Of a stretch of DNA of 49,813 nt, positions 21,581 through 30,695 are shown piece after piece. Origin of the DNA: Fibrobacter sp. (GTDB taxonomy: Bacteria > Fibrobacterota > Chitinivibrionia > Chitinivibrionales > Chitinispirillaceae); contig JAAYYB010000317.1 in NCBI GenBank assembly GCA_012515615.1, forward strand, positions 1 to 49,813, given 5' to 3'. The notes under the pieces are model-generated. The model made no database searches. It was not told the origin of the DNA and worked only from the letters and a program-made list of their open reading frames with translations. Within the stretch, counting starts at the first letter, position 1. Each line of letters opens with the position of its first letter. The position numbers were made by a program, and so were the translations under genes.

Positions 21581-22275
21581 ATTGTACCTCCAAAGAATTT
21601 CGGTTTCACAGATGCATCTCCACCTTTTATTAAAGTTCCCCTTGAGAGGATGAGGTGACGGTAATGGTAAGGGCTTATTAGTTGAAGATCATGTGTAGCC
21701 ATAATAACAGTTGTTCCCCAGCTGTTGATAGTCTGAAGGAGTTTAAAAATTTCCTGCGATACAACCACATCGAGATTACCTGTTGGCTCATCAGCCAGAA
21801 GAACCCAAGGATCATTTACGATAGCTCTGGCAATTGAAACGCGTTGCTGTTCGCCGCCGGAGAGCTGATTAGGGAAATTAAAACATTTGTGGCTCAAACC
21901 GGTAAGGGCAAGAACCTCAAAGACTTTTCTTTTTATATCTCTCTCTCTTTTACCAATAGCACGCAATGCAAAAGCCACATTTTCGTAGACATTTCTGTCA
22001 TTAAGCAGTTTGAAATCCTGGAAAACAATTCCCAGTTTGCGCCGCAGGTAAGGGAGATCTTTATTGCGCATGTATTTAGAATCGAAGCCGCAGATAAACA
22101 CCTGTCCGGAGGTCGGCAGTTCTTCCATATAGATATGTTTTAGAAGAGTTGTTTTTCCTGCACCACTTGCTCCGGTAAGGAAAACGAACTCAGCTTTATC
22201 TATGAAGAAGGAGATGTCGTTGAGAGCCTCGTATGAATCATCATACCTTTTTGTTACATGCGAGAACTGGATCAT
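21577..22275 (-). CDS. FtsE-like ABC transporter ATP-binding protein
   Basis: 232 aa; [69 protein letters not shown], typical of FtsE. Confidence 0.85.
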   Translation of the reverse strand: MIQFSHVTKRYDDSYEALNDISFFIDKAEFVFLTGASGAGKTTLLKHIYMEELPTSGQVFICGFDSKYMRNKDLPYLRRKLGIVFQDFKLLNDRNVYENVAFALRAIGKRERDIKRKVFEVLALTGLSHKCFNFPNQLSGGEQQRVSIARAIVNDPWVLLADEPTGNLDVVVSQEIFKLLQTINSWGTTVIMATHDLQLISPYHYRHLILSRGTLIKGGDASVKPKFFGGTI

Positions 22276-22278
22276 GGT

Positions 22279-23046
22279 CTACACTATTTTTTTAAGCAGA
22301 AAGTGGATTCGTTCAGATCTGATTGAGTATTTCCTCTCCGAAAACCCATCCCAGATTCCGATAATCTTGAAAAGGTTTCTGGGGACCGCATCCTCGATCA
22401 ATTTTGGAGGCAGTACTTTCTGTATGTGGCGTTCGGAAATTTTCTCATAAAGGTCCGGTTTTTCATCTGTTAATTTAAATATAGTAAAATCGTTGTATTG
22501 AAGCGTTTTTTCTTCATCATAATAACTGTGCCTTACCATACTGTAATCGCTGTACTCTTCAAAATCGAGGTATTCAAAAAAATGTCTGATGGAATTAGTT
22601 TCGGTAGTAATATCAAAAAGAAAGTAACCACCCGGATTGAGGCATTGGTAAACCTGATCGAAGAGTATATGGTAGTGATCAAGTCTGGGCAGGTAATTGA
22701 TACCATCGTAAAGGAAAATTACAAGGTCAAAAGATTTTTTTAGTGGCAGTGCTCTGCAGTCGGCACAAAAAAAGGGGATTTTTTTTTGTGCTGCTTCTCT
22801 GCACATATATGGACTGAGGTCGGATCCGTAATAATTGTAACTGGAATGAATCAGTAATTTTGCGAGTGATCCGGTACCGCCGCCGATTTCAAAGATAGAG
22901 ACTTTTTTCTTTTTGATATACTTGCGGGAAATTTTTTGAATGAGATCAGCCCACTCATCATACTCTACATGACTCATCAGCCGATCATAGACTGGCGCCA
23001 GAGAGCTGTAAGAGGATTCTTTGATAGGTTGTTTTTTAATCGGCAT
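22279..23046 (-). CDS. Class I SAM-dependent methyltransferase
   Basis: 255 aa; YDRLMSHVEYDEWADLI, FEIGGGTGSLAKLL, GSDLSPYMC, LNPGGYFLFDI. Confidence 0.85.
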   Translation of the reverse strand: MPIKKQPIKESSYSSLAPVYDRLMSHVEYDEWADLIQKISRKYIKKKKVSIFEIGGGTGSLAKLLIHSSYNYYGSDLSPYMCREAAQKKIPFFCADCRALPLKKSFDLVIFLYDGINYLPRLDHYHILFDQVYQCLNPGGYFLFDITTETNSIRHFFEYLDFEEYSDYSMVRHSYYDEEKTLQYNDFTIFKLTDEKPDLYEKISERHIQKVLPPKLIEDAVPRNLFKIIGIWDGFSERKYSIRSERIHFLLKKIV

Positions 23047-23066
23047 GGTAAAAAATCAGGCAAAGC

Positions 23067-24353
23067 TCAGATCCTGATATCCAGGAAAATTTGTTTGCGC
23101 CACTCAGATACAAGATCAATCAGTTTTTTCTGAGCCAGAATATCTTTTGTTTTTTGAGCCAGGATCAGGTAGTCGTGCTCAAGAGTCAGGCTGCGGTTTT
23201 TTACTCTGTCATCCACGCGGTATATAGACCAGGAATTATCCTCCTGAAGAGGGGCGGAGATAAATCCGGAACCAGATGTGTCAATTGCAGTTCTTAAAGC
23301 CGCTGGTAATTCAAGCAGCGACATCCATCCTAAACTACCGTTATTTGACTTCGTGGCGGCATCATCGCTGTATGCCTTTACGCTTTTTTCGAATGCATCT
23401 TTAGAATTACAGTTTGTCCTGATAGAGTCGAGTCTGGATGTAACCGTCTGAATCTGCTTTTCAGTAGGAGCTACTTTGATATAAATCTGTCGAAGATGAA
23501 CATTCTGGTCTTTTTTAGCAAGAGAATTCAGTATGTGGAACCCAAGCCTGGTTTCAAAAGGTTCACTGATCTGACCAGGGGTCAAGGAAAATGCTTTTTC
23601 CTCAAAAACAAGTTCGCCCAGAGATCCTTTACCAATAAAACCCAGATCTCCCCCATCTTTCCCCTCAGGACTTTCAGAGAACATTTTGGCCATTTCAGCG
23701 AAGTCAGCGCCATTATCAAGGCGCTGTTTAATTGATTTTATTCTGGCAAAAGCGGCCTGACGTACTGAGTCGTGAGGACTTACTTTTATGGACAATTTCG
23801 AAAGACAAATACTTTCACCGGCCACAGGAAGGCTGTCTTTATACTCGTTGTAAAATTGTTCAACATCTTTTCTGCTTACTTTAAGTGAATAAAGGTATGA
23901 TTGATGAACTTTCTGTTTAAGCAACTGTTCCCGAATGGCTTTTCTGGCTTCTGATTTGAATTTAACAAGTGATAGATTCTGTTCTCTACGAAGAACTGAA
24001 TCGAGGCTGTCCATTGTCAGATTATTCTGCTGAAGCATCATTGTTATGTGATTGTTAAGAGCATTTTCGACTTCCTGGTCCGTTACTGAGATTGTACTGT
24101 CCTGTTTTGCATGGGCCAGAAGAACTTTTCCATCAATAAGTTCATTAAGGAAACCTTTCCTCAAAGGAGCGATATCGACTGAATCTTTGTTAAGTCCCAG
24201 ACCATTGAGCCGCATAATACTGTAAGCGTCAATTTCTGATTGAAGTATTATCTCATCACCAATAACAGCAGCGATTCCATCCAGACGCGTTTCTGCTGAA
24301 AGAACAATACTGAGTGTAAGTAAAAGAAAACCTGCCATGGATGTTTTTCGCAT
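23067..24353 (-). CDS. SurA-like periplasmic peptidylprolyl isomerase (parvulin domains)
   Basis: Start MRKTSMAGFLLLTLSIVLSAETRLDGIAAVIGDEIILQSEID; parvulin motifs FAEMAKMFSESPEGKDGGDLGFIGKGSLGELVFEEKAFSL. Start reset from 24410. Confidence 0.88.
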   Translation of the reverse strand: MRKTSMAGFLLLTLSIVLSAETRLDGIAAVIGDEIILQSEIDAYSIMRLNGLGLNKDSVDIAPLRKGFLNELIDGKVLLAHAKQDSTISVTDQEVENALNNHITMMLQQNNLTMDSLDSVLRREQNLSLVKFKSEARKAIREQLLKQKVHQSYLYSLKVSRKDVEQFYNEYKDSLPVAGESICLSKLSIKVSPHDSVRQAAFARIKSIKQRLDNGADFAEMAKMFSESPEGKDGGDLGFIGKGSLGELVFEEKAFSLTPGQISEPFETRLGFHILNSLAKKDQNVHLRQIYIKVAPTEKQIQTVTSRLDSIRTNCNSKDAFEKSVKAYSDDAATKSNNGSLGWMSLLELPAALRTAIDTSGSGFISAPLQEDNSWSIYRVDDRVKNRSLTLEHDYLILAQKTKDILAQKKLIDLVSEWRKQIFLDIRI

Positions 24354-24363
24354 CTTTGGACTC

Positions 24364-25230
24364 CTATCTATCTGTATTAGTATTTTTAATTTCTGAAGTT
24401 TCAGAAGCATTTCCGCTTAACTGATCAAAACTAAACTCGACATCATTTTTTAGCCGCAGATCAGAGAGAAGCTTATCGAGATTTTCTTTCTGGGCCTTTG
24501 TCGAAAGCAAGGTTGTGATCTCTTCCCATGCTTCTTCAAGCGTGCATTGACCACCTTTTTCAAGTTTTTCCTGCAATAAAATCACATGATATCCAACCTC
24601 TGTTTTCACAGGACCGTAGATGCCGGTAGTTTTGGCGGATTCAATCACGCTGCGGATTTCCGGCTGCACATCTTCTATTGGTACATAAGTACCCGAATCA
24701 GAAAAAGGAAGCTTTGAATGCTGGACAGCAAGCGAAGAGAAATTGTCTGCGTTGGCAGTAGTTTTAATGGAGGCGGCAGTCTGGATACTGTCAACAACTA
24801 TCTCAAGAAATTTCACTACATCTTTCTCGCGAATAAGTTCGGTTTTGTGCTGGTTGTAATAGGATTCTACAATCTCCCTGTCAATTTCTACAGACCGGGA
24901 GGATGCTCTGGAAATAATTTCGGCAGCAAGCAGATCCTTTTTTATCTTTTCAAGTCGCTTTTTTATATCCTTGTCTTTATCAAGTTTAGATCGGAGCGCT
25001 TCTCTGTAAAGCAGTTCGGTATCTATCCACTGTTTTACATAGGTAATATTCTGTTCTCTGGTAATCTGGTCGCTGTATTCCGAAGGAATGCTCTTATATA
25101 TGTCATCTACAGTAAGCTCAGCGTTTCCCACACGAGCCACTACTGGACTTTTGTCCGGTTCCTTGCATCCAGAAAAAACCAGAATACTTACTACGCACGG
25201 GTATATAGAATATTTAGAAAACATCTTCAT
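24364..25230 (-). CDS. PpiC/PrsA-type peptidylprolyl isomerase lipoprotein
   Basis: From MKMFSKYSIYPCVVSILVFSGCKEPDKSPVVARVGNAELTVDDIYKSIPSEY (lipobox); parvulin-like C-terminal half. Track start 25530 extends through non-coding repeat. Confidence 0.82.
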   Translation of the reverse strand: MKMFSKYSIYPCVVSILVFSGCKEPDKSPVVARVGNAELTVDDIYKSIPSEYSDQITREQNITYVKQWIDTELLYREALRSKLDKDKDIKKRLEKIKKDLLAAEIISRASSRSVEIDREIVESYYNQHKTELIREKDVVKFLEIVVDSIQTAASIKTTANADNFSSLAVQHSKLPFSDSGTYVPIEDVQPEIRSVIESAKTTGIYGPVKTEVGYHVILLQEKLEKGGQCTLEEAWEEITTLLSTKAQKENLDKLLSDLRLKNDVEFSFDQLSGNASETSEIKNTNTDR

Positions 25231-25328
25231 TGTTTTTACTTGTAATCCGGATATTGTGACAGATCGGGGATGGTTTTCATACGGAGAAGGGCAGAAAACC
25301 CCATGACAAAGATACATGATGCAGAGGC

Positions 25329-25586
25329 GGAAATCCATTATCAGGGAAGGAAAACGGGCCGAACAAACAGAACAATTAAGCCTAAAAGTCGCAGATGGGG
25401 AGAGCAAAAAATCGTAAGATGTTGGGATGATAAGGCTTGAAGGCGGCGCAGGTCTTATCGACAATGTGATAAGATCAAGACGCCTGAAAGCCTTAGCGCT
25501 CAACAGGTTACGGTTTTTTGCCTCATCCAACTGCGATTTTTAGGTTAAGAACAAGTTCCGGTGTTTTTCTCTTAAGGGATTTCGAT
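25329..25586. repeat. Large imperfect fold-back (inverted repeat) intergenic element
   Basis: Left arm ...GGAAATCC..GGAAAAC..CCTAAAAGTCGCAG..GCAAAAAATCGTAA..TAAGGCTT..AGGCG (25329-25445) is the inverted counterpart of the right arm CGCCT..AAGCCTTA..TTACGGTTTTTTGCC..CTGCGATTTTTAGG..GTTTTTCTC..GGATTTC (25481-25584); central stem CTTATC 25454-25459/GATAAG 25468-25473. Confidence 0.7.
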
Positions 25587-25610
25587 ACCGATACCGATTC
25601 TGACCCCGAT
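25583..25610. repeat. Short hexanucleotide-type tandem repeat CGATAC-CGATAC-CGATTC-TGACCC-CGAT
   Basis: Direct reading of the sequence. Confidence 0.55.
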
Positions 25611-25649
25611 GCGGGAAAGAACTTGCGACTTGTAACATTCAACTCGTAA

Positions 25650-28600
25650 CTAATTGCCGGAAATCCTGGAGAGAATGTCAAGAGACTGAAGAGCCTGATC
25701 GTGTGCATTCCGGGCCGCAAGCTTTGTCCGGAGGGTTATCGGTGTCTCATACTGGATCTGGAACTGAAGATCGCTGGACTTGATCACCTTGCCGATGTTC
25801 TCTTTGACCTGTTCCTGATCGCCTTCAAAGGTAAGCACAAGCTCATCGTCTTTATTTACAGCAACTCTTGAAGTACCGGTATTTCTTGCACAAATTTTGA
25901 TTTTCATCAGGAGCAGAAGTGCATCTACACTGCCGGGCATGGCACCGAAACGATCGTTCATGCTCTTTTCTACATCAGAAATATCCTGGAAGGATGAAAC
26001 AGATGAGAGTTCCTGATAAACGGCTATCCGGGTTGCACCATCAGAAATGTACTCTGTAGGAATATAGGCTTGAAGCGGTATCTCGAGCTTGACCTCCTGG
26101 GCGGTGGTCTCCACCTTTTCACCCCTTATCTCCTTTACAGCATCCTGCAGAAGGCGGCAGTAGAGCTCAAAACCAACTGCGGCGATAAATCCGTGCTGAC
26201 GAGTTCCAAGGATATTTCCGGCCCCGCGGATCTCAAGATCCCTCATCGCGATCTGAAAACCCGATCCCAGGTCGGTATACTGCTCCAGTGCCCGGAGTCG
26301 TTTAAGCGACAACTCATTTACCTGTTTAAAAGACGGGGTAAGAAAATAAGCGTATGCCTGCTCTGAGGAGCGCCCTACCCTGCCCCTGAGCTGGTAGAGC
26401 TGAGAAAGCCCCAGGGTATCCGCACGATTCACTATAATTGTATTTACATTCGGTATGTCTAGGCCGTTTTCGATGATTACAGTTGACAGAAGGACATCGT
26501 AACGTCCTGCTATAAACTCCTTCATTATCATCTCAAGCTCTTTTTCATCCATCTGCCCGTGAGCTGAAATTACCCTGGCTTTTGGGACCAGCTGCTCTAT
26601 TTTATCCTGCAGAGCATCGAGGTTTTTAATTCTGTTATTGACAAAATAAACCTGCCCACCCCTCTCAAGCTCAGTCTCTATTGCATTCTTAACCAGTTCA
26701 TCATGATATTCTGCCACTTTGGTTTCGATAGGAAGGCGATTTCGCGGCGGGGTATTAATGATGGAAAGATCCCTTGCTCCGATAAGTGACATGTGCAGAG
26801 TTCTGGGAATGGGAGTGGCAGTCATGGAAAGTACATCCACCTGGAACCGGAGCTGCTTCAGTTTTTCTTTATGTTTGACTCCAAACCGCTGCTCCTCATC
26901 GATTATCAGCAGTCCAAGATTTTTGAAAACCACATCTTCAGACAGCACTCTATGAGTCCCAATAGCAATATCCACTTCCCCATCGCGCAGTTTCTGTAAA
27001 ACCGGTTTTTGTTCGCCCGGTTTTAAAAATCTGCTAAGCATACCGATTTTCACCGGAAAGTTAGACATCCGCTCACAAAAAGTAGAGTAATGCTGAGCAG
27101 CCAGGATGGTAGTGGGTGCAAGTACCGCAACCTGATATCCAGACATTACAGCCTTGAAAGCGGCTCTCATCGCCACTTCTGTTTTTCCGAACCCCACATC
27201 ACCGCATATAAGCCTGTCCATGGGTTTCTTTGACTCCATGTCTTCCTTGGAATCCTTGATGGCACGAAGCTGATCGGGTGTTTCTTCGTAAATAAAAGAG
27301 TCTTCAAACTCTTTTTGCCAGAGATTATCGGGCTGAAACATTATACCTTCAAGAAACTCGCGCTTGGCATATAGATCAATAAGCTCCTGGGCCATCTCCT
27401 TAAGAGATTCCCGTGTTCTTGTCTTGAGCTTTTCCCAGGAGGAGGTTCCAATTTTTGAAAGAGAGGGGGCTATAGACTCTTTGCCGACATATTTCTGAAC
27501 CTTATGGAAATCATCGACCGGGACATAAACCTTCGCATTGTCGGCATAAATCAAAACCATGCAGTCACTTTGACTATCTCCGGTTTTGACTCTTTCAATA
27601 CCTATGAATCTGGCTATTCCATGGTCTTCGTGAACCACATAATCCTGTGGACTGAGAGCATCGAACCCGGTAATGGGAATTCCGCTCTTCTGTTTTTTTA
27701 CGCGTACCGGACGGACCGAGCGGTTAAAGATCTGTGCTTCAGTGTAAAGCAGAAACCGGTTTTCATTGTCGATAAATCCTTTGAGTAGAAATCCGATTGC
27801 GAATTCTACATAAGGACAGGAATCAGCAATCAACTCCTGCATTCTTTCTGCGTGGCCCAGATTAGGGCTAACCAGAATACACCTGAGGCCATTTTCATTG
27901 TGCGACTTCAGATCGTCTGTTAGAGATTCGATTTCCCGCGGGAGCTGAGGCTGTTCATTGATTGAAACCTTGAAACTGAGAGTATCGGGTGGAGTATCGA
28001 GAGTCTCCACAAAAACCGTGTCATAAAAGCCCAAATCTCCGATTATAGTATCGTCGACGTGAAGCAATTTATCCGGAGGGGAGATAAAGGGCAGATAGAG
28101 TTCCGGGACTCTCTCCAGATGCCTGGCGTAGTTCTGCCTCGATTCATCAAGCCTTCGTCCAATCGGTACCAGATCGTTCCAGACGATAAGGGTGTCGCTT
28201 GATATATAATCGAGAATCGATGAATACGGCTGCTCAAACCAGTGAAGAAACCACTCGATCCCTTCAAGATCCCCCACGCTTTTCCACTGGTGCTCCAGTT
28301 TATGGACCATCATTGAATCGGTACCGCTTTCACGGCAATGCTCTGCCATTTTCTCAAGAGCGCTATCTATTTGTAAATCACTGAAACAGAGCTCTTTCAT
28401 GGGGAAGATCTGGATCTGTTTTTTTGACTCAAAAGATTTCTGAGTGAAGACATCAAACTCTCTAATTGTGTCAACTGTGTCACCCCAGAATTCGATCCGG
28501 AGCGGATTTTCACCAAGAAGAGGATAGACATCAACTATTCCACCCCGGATACTGAAAGTGCCGATATCTGTGACCTTGTTTTCCCTGTGAAATCCACTTT

Positions 28601-29078
28601 CTGTTAACCATTCAGAAAGAGTGGAGATTGAGATCTCATCACCAGTTTGCAGACGGATAATCTTATTGAATAGATTTTTCCGTGGCAGGATCTTCTGCAT
28701 TAGAGCGGCATAAGGGGCAACATAGACTTTTTTTGCACTTTCCAGAAGAGCAGAGAGAACTCCGAACCGTGCCTCAACTGTGGGTCCGAAAGGTGATTTC
28801 ATGTTGTAAGGCACTGCATCACGGGATGGAAACAGCATTACCGCATCATCACCAAGAAACGATTTGCATTCCTCGACAAGCGTTTCGGCTTTTTTGCTGC
28901 TCTCTACAAGTACAAGGACCGGGCGCTGTGATTTTTCAAACAGATCACTTATGAGGAAAACGTCACTGGAACCATTCAACCCGGTAAAAAGTGAATTGTG
29001 AGGATTTTCAGTGATCCATTGTGAAACACCGGGAAATGAGAGAGATGACCATATATTCTGAAAATGCTCTATTTTCAT
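25650..29078 (-). CDS. mfd: Transcription-repair coupling factor Mfd
   Basis: 1142 aa; GDVGFGKTEVAMRAAFKAV, DEEQRFGVKHKEKLK, SMTATPIPRTLHMSL, LRGRVGRS, GAGNILGTRQHG. Confidence 0.97.
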   Translation of the reverse strand: MKIEHFQNIWSSLSFPGVSQWITENPHNSLFTGLNGSSDVFLISDLFEKSQRPVLVLVESSKKAETLVEECKSFLGDDAVMLFPSRDAVPYNMKSPFGPTVEARFGVLSALLESAKKVYVAPYAALMQKILPRKNLFNKIIRLQTGDEISISTLSEWLTESGFHRENKVTDIGTFSIRGGIVDVYPLLGENPLRIEFWGDTVDTIREFDVFTQKSFESKKQIQIFPMKELCFSDLQIDSALEKMAEHCRESGTDSMMVHKLEHQWKSVGDLEGIEWFLHWFEQPYSSILDYISSDTLIVWNDLVPIGRRLDESRQNYARHLERVPELYLPFISPPDKLLHVDDTIIGDLGFYDTVFVETLDTPPDTLSFKVSINEQPQLPREIESLTDDLKSHNENGLRCILVSPNLGHAERMQELIADSCPYVEFAIGFLLKGFIDNENRFLLYTEAQIFNRSVRPVRVKKQKSGIPITGFDALSPQDYVVHEDHGIARFIGIERVKTGDSQSDCMVLIYADNAKVYVPVDDFHKVQKYVGKESIAPSLSKIGTSSWEKLKTRTRESLKEMAQELIDLYAKREFLEGIMFQPDNLWQKEFEDSFIYEETPDQLRAIKDSKEDMESKKPMDRLICGDVGFGKTEVAMRAAFKAVMSGYQVAVLAPTTILAAQHYSTFCERMSNFPVKIGMLSRFLKPGEQKPVLQKLRDGEVDIAIGTHRVLSEDVVFKNLGLLIIDEEQRFGVKHKEKLKQLRFQVDVLSMTATPIPRTLHMSLIGARDLSIINTPPRNRLPIETKVAEYHDELVKNAIETELERGGQVYFVNNRIKNLDALQDKIEQLVPKARVISAHGQMDEKELEMIMKEFIAGRYDVLLSTVIIENGLDIPNVNTIIVNRADTLGLSQLYQLRGRVGRSSEQAYAYFLTPSFKQVNELSLKRLRALEQYTDLGSGFQIAMRDLEIRGAGNILGTRQHGFIAAVGFELYCRLLQDAVKEIRGEKVETTAQEVKLEIPLQAYIPTEYISDGATRIAVYQELSSVSSFQDISDVEKSMNDRFGAMPGSVDALLLLMKIKICARNTGTSRVAVNKDDELVLTFEGDQEQVKENIGKVIKSSDLQFQIQYETPITLRTKLAARNAHDQALQSLDILSRISGN

Positions 29079-29134
29079 TTATTTCTCATGTAATAATTGA
29101 AATCTTGAGGTCGGAAGCAGAGAAGAAGGAGAAA

Positions 29135-29206
29135 TGAGCTAGGAAGGATTCGAACCTTCGACTCTCGCCTTAAAAGGGCGATACTCTACCACTGAGTTAC
29201 TAGCCC
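29135..29206 (-). tRNA. tRNA-Lys (anticodon TTT)
   Basis: Reverse complement GGGCTAGTAACTCAGTGGTAGAGTATCGCCCTTTTAAGGCGAGAGTCGAAGGTTCGAATCCTTCCTAGCTCA folds as a cloverleaf; anticodon loop CTTTTAA; T-loop GGTTCGAATCC; CCA not encoded. Confidence 0.96.
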
Positions 29207-29334
29207 GTTTATCCCAAAGGGGCAAAACAGTCATAAAAAATAAATTACCAGATAACTCAAAGCAATAGAAAATGCCCAATAATGATAAAAATTAATTCGA
29301 TTTATGAGTAATTGTATTGCGGAAAACCGGGGAA

Positions 29335-30123
29335 TTACTTTGAAGCGATGCACACGAGGTGGTAGAGTTCTCTTAAAACAGATTTGATCTGGTTCCCTGA
29401 CTTTAAGGCTGAATTCACTACTTTGAACCCACACTCCGGACAGGGAATAAATGATGCCTTGCGGCATCTCTGGGCAAGAAGCCATACGCTCAAGTCAGGC
29501 AGCAGAATTGCCGGGCGGCAGATTACTTTTTTGAATCCGGCTTTCTCGATTTGTGCCCATAATGAACTGCTGTCCAAGCTGCGTATATGCTGAAAAGAAT
29601 GAAACTGAGCACCGCAACTTCTGCAGAAAACAAATGAGTCTCTCAGAAATTCCTGATTTGGTGTGGTAACAATCAAATTACCGCCATCAGCCAGAATTCG
29701 TCGTGATTCGAGCAGGATCGCCTCAAGATCCGGAGGAAGCAGATGTTCAACTGTTTCAAGGAGGAATACTGTTTTAAAAGAGTTGTCATCAAAAGGCAGG
29801 GATTTTCCCTTTTGGAGGGGAGTATAGCCCAGGAAATTCCGGTCATTTCTGAATCTCTCATTTACGATTTTACCTGCACTGTCGGAGACATCGGCACCAT
29901 GGGTTTGAAGCCCCTGTGAAAGGAGAAGAGATATCAGGTGCCCTGACCCGCAACCCAGATCCAGAACCGGTGCGGAAAAGGAAACTTTTTTTCGTGACCA
30001 GGAGATCAGCGCAGCACCTCGTTGTTTGCTGAAATGCCAGTTTTGCATCCCTGGCGTTTCTTCGTAATTGCTCCAGAAACGGGCGATTTTTTCGGGTGTC
30101 CATTCGACTTCAAAACAATCCAT
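29335..30123 (-). CDS. Class I SAM-dependent methyltransferase with Cys-pair motifs
   Basis: DLGCGSGHLISLLLSQG, HGADVSD, LPFDDNSFKTVFLLETVEHLLPPD; CRSCG and CPECG motifs. Start probably MDCFEVEWTPEK at 30123 (track 30150). Confidence 0.8.
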   Translation of the reverse strand: MDCFEVEWTPEKIARFWSNYEETPGMQNWHFSKQRGAALISWSRKKVSFSAPVLDLGCGSGHLISLLLSQGLQTHGADVSDSAGKIVNERFRNDRNFLGYTPLQKGKSLPFDDNSFKTVFLLETVEHLLPPDLEAILLESRRILADGGNLIVTTPNQEFLRDSFVFCRSCGAQFHSFQHIRSLDSSSLWAQIEKAGFKKVICRPAILLPDLSVWLLAQRCRKASFIPCPECGFKVVNSALKSGNQIKSVLRELYHLVCIASK

Positions 30124-30238
30124 GAGAGAAGTATACGATTTATACAGCAAAGTAACAATAAATTCATTTATACCTGATTTTTACAGGCGGATCAGGGTGT
30201 TCTCTGGTTTGTTAAAATATTGGAATAAGAATCAAGAT

Positions 30239-30692
30239 TTTTTGGAAGGGGGCATTCGTCCCCCCTTGCGCTCCAGCCCGTCGCGGACGCCGGTCTTGCG
30301 CTATCCCCTGGTGCTGTCCACCGGTTGTGGAGGCAGTTAACACCTTCGCGGTCTCGTCTGTCCGCTTCAATGCACAGGCGAACTGGTGGTAGATTAAAAT
30401 ATATTATAGCCTCCCGGAATCTGCACCGTAAGGCCGGTGAATGTATTGTGTCAGGATTGTAAGTAAACACTATGATTATATTGCAATACTTGACATTAAT
30501 TCTTTATCCTTGATTTGCTACTTGTGACTTGTGACAATTAATCTACCACCAGTTCGCTACTGCTGCCGCAAAAGTGTTTGCAAATGTGATAACCATACCT
30601 GCCTGCAAACAGGTGGACAACAAGGGTTGATAGCGGAAGACCGGCGTCTTCGACGGGCTGAAGCGAAAGAGGGGGCCCTCTCTTCCAAATGT
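30239..30692. repeat. Fold-back element: two inverted ~155-bp copies around ~140-bp centre (MITE-like or paired dispersed repeat)
   Basis: GCGAACTGGTGGTAGATT (30378-30395) versus AATCTACCACCAGTTCGC (30539-30556), perfect inverted 18-mer; outer AGCCCGTCGcgGACGCCGGTCTT...GTCCACC versus GGTGGAC...AAGACCGGCGTCttCGACGGGCT; ends TTTGGAAG/CTTCCAAA. Confidence 0.75.
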
Positions 30693-30695
30693 TCT

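Noticed and set aside
24364-25530. Using 25530 as the start of the second PPIase
   Set aside because: The upstream ~100 residues translate the fold-back repeat; the lipoprotein signal at 25230 is the credible start.
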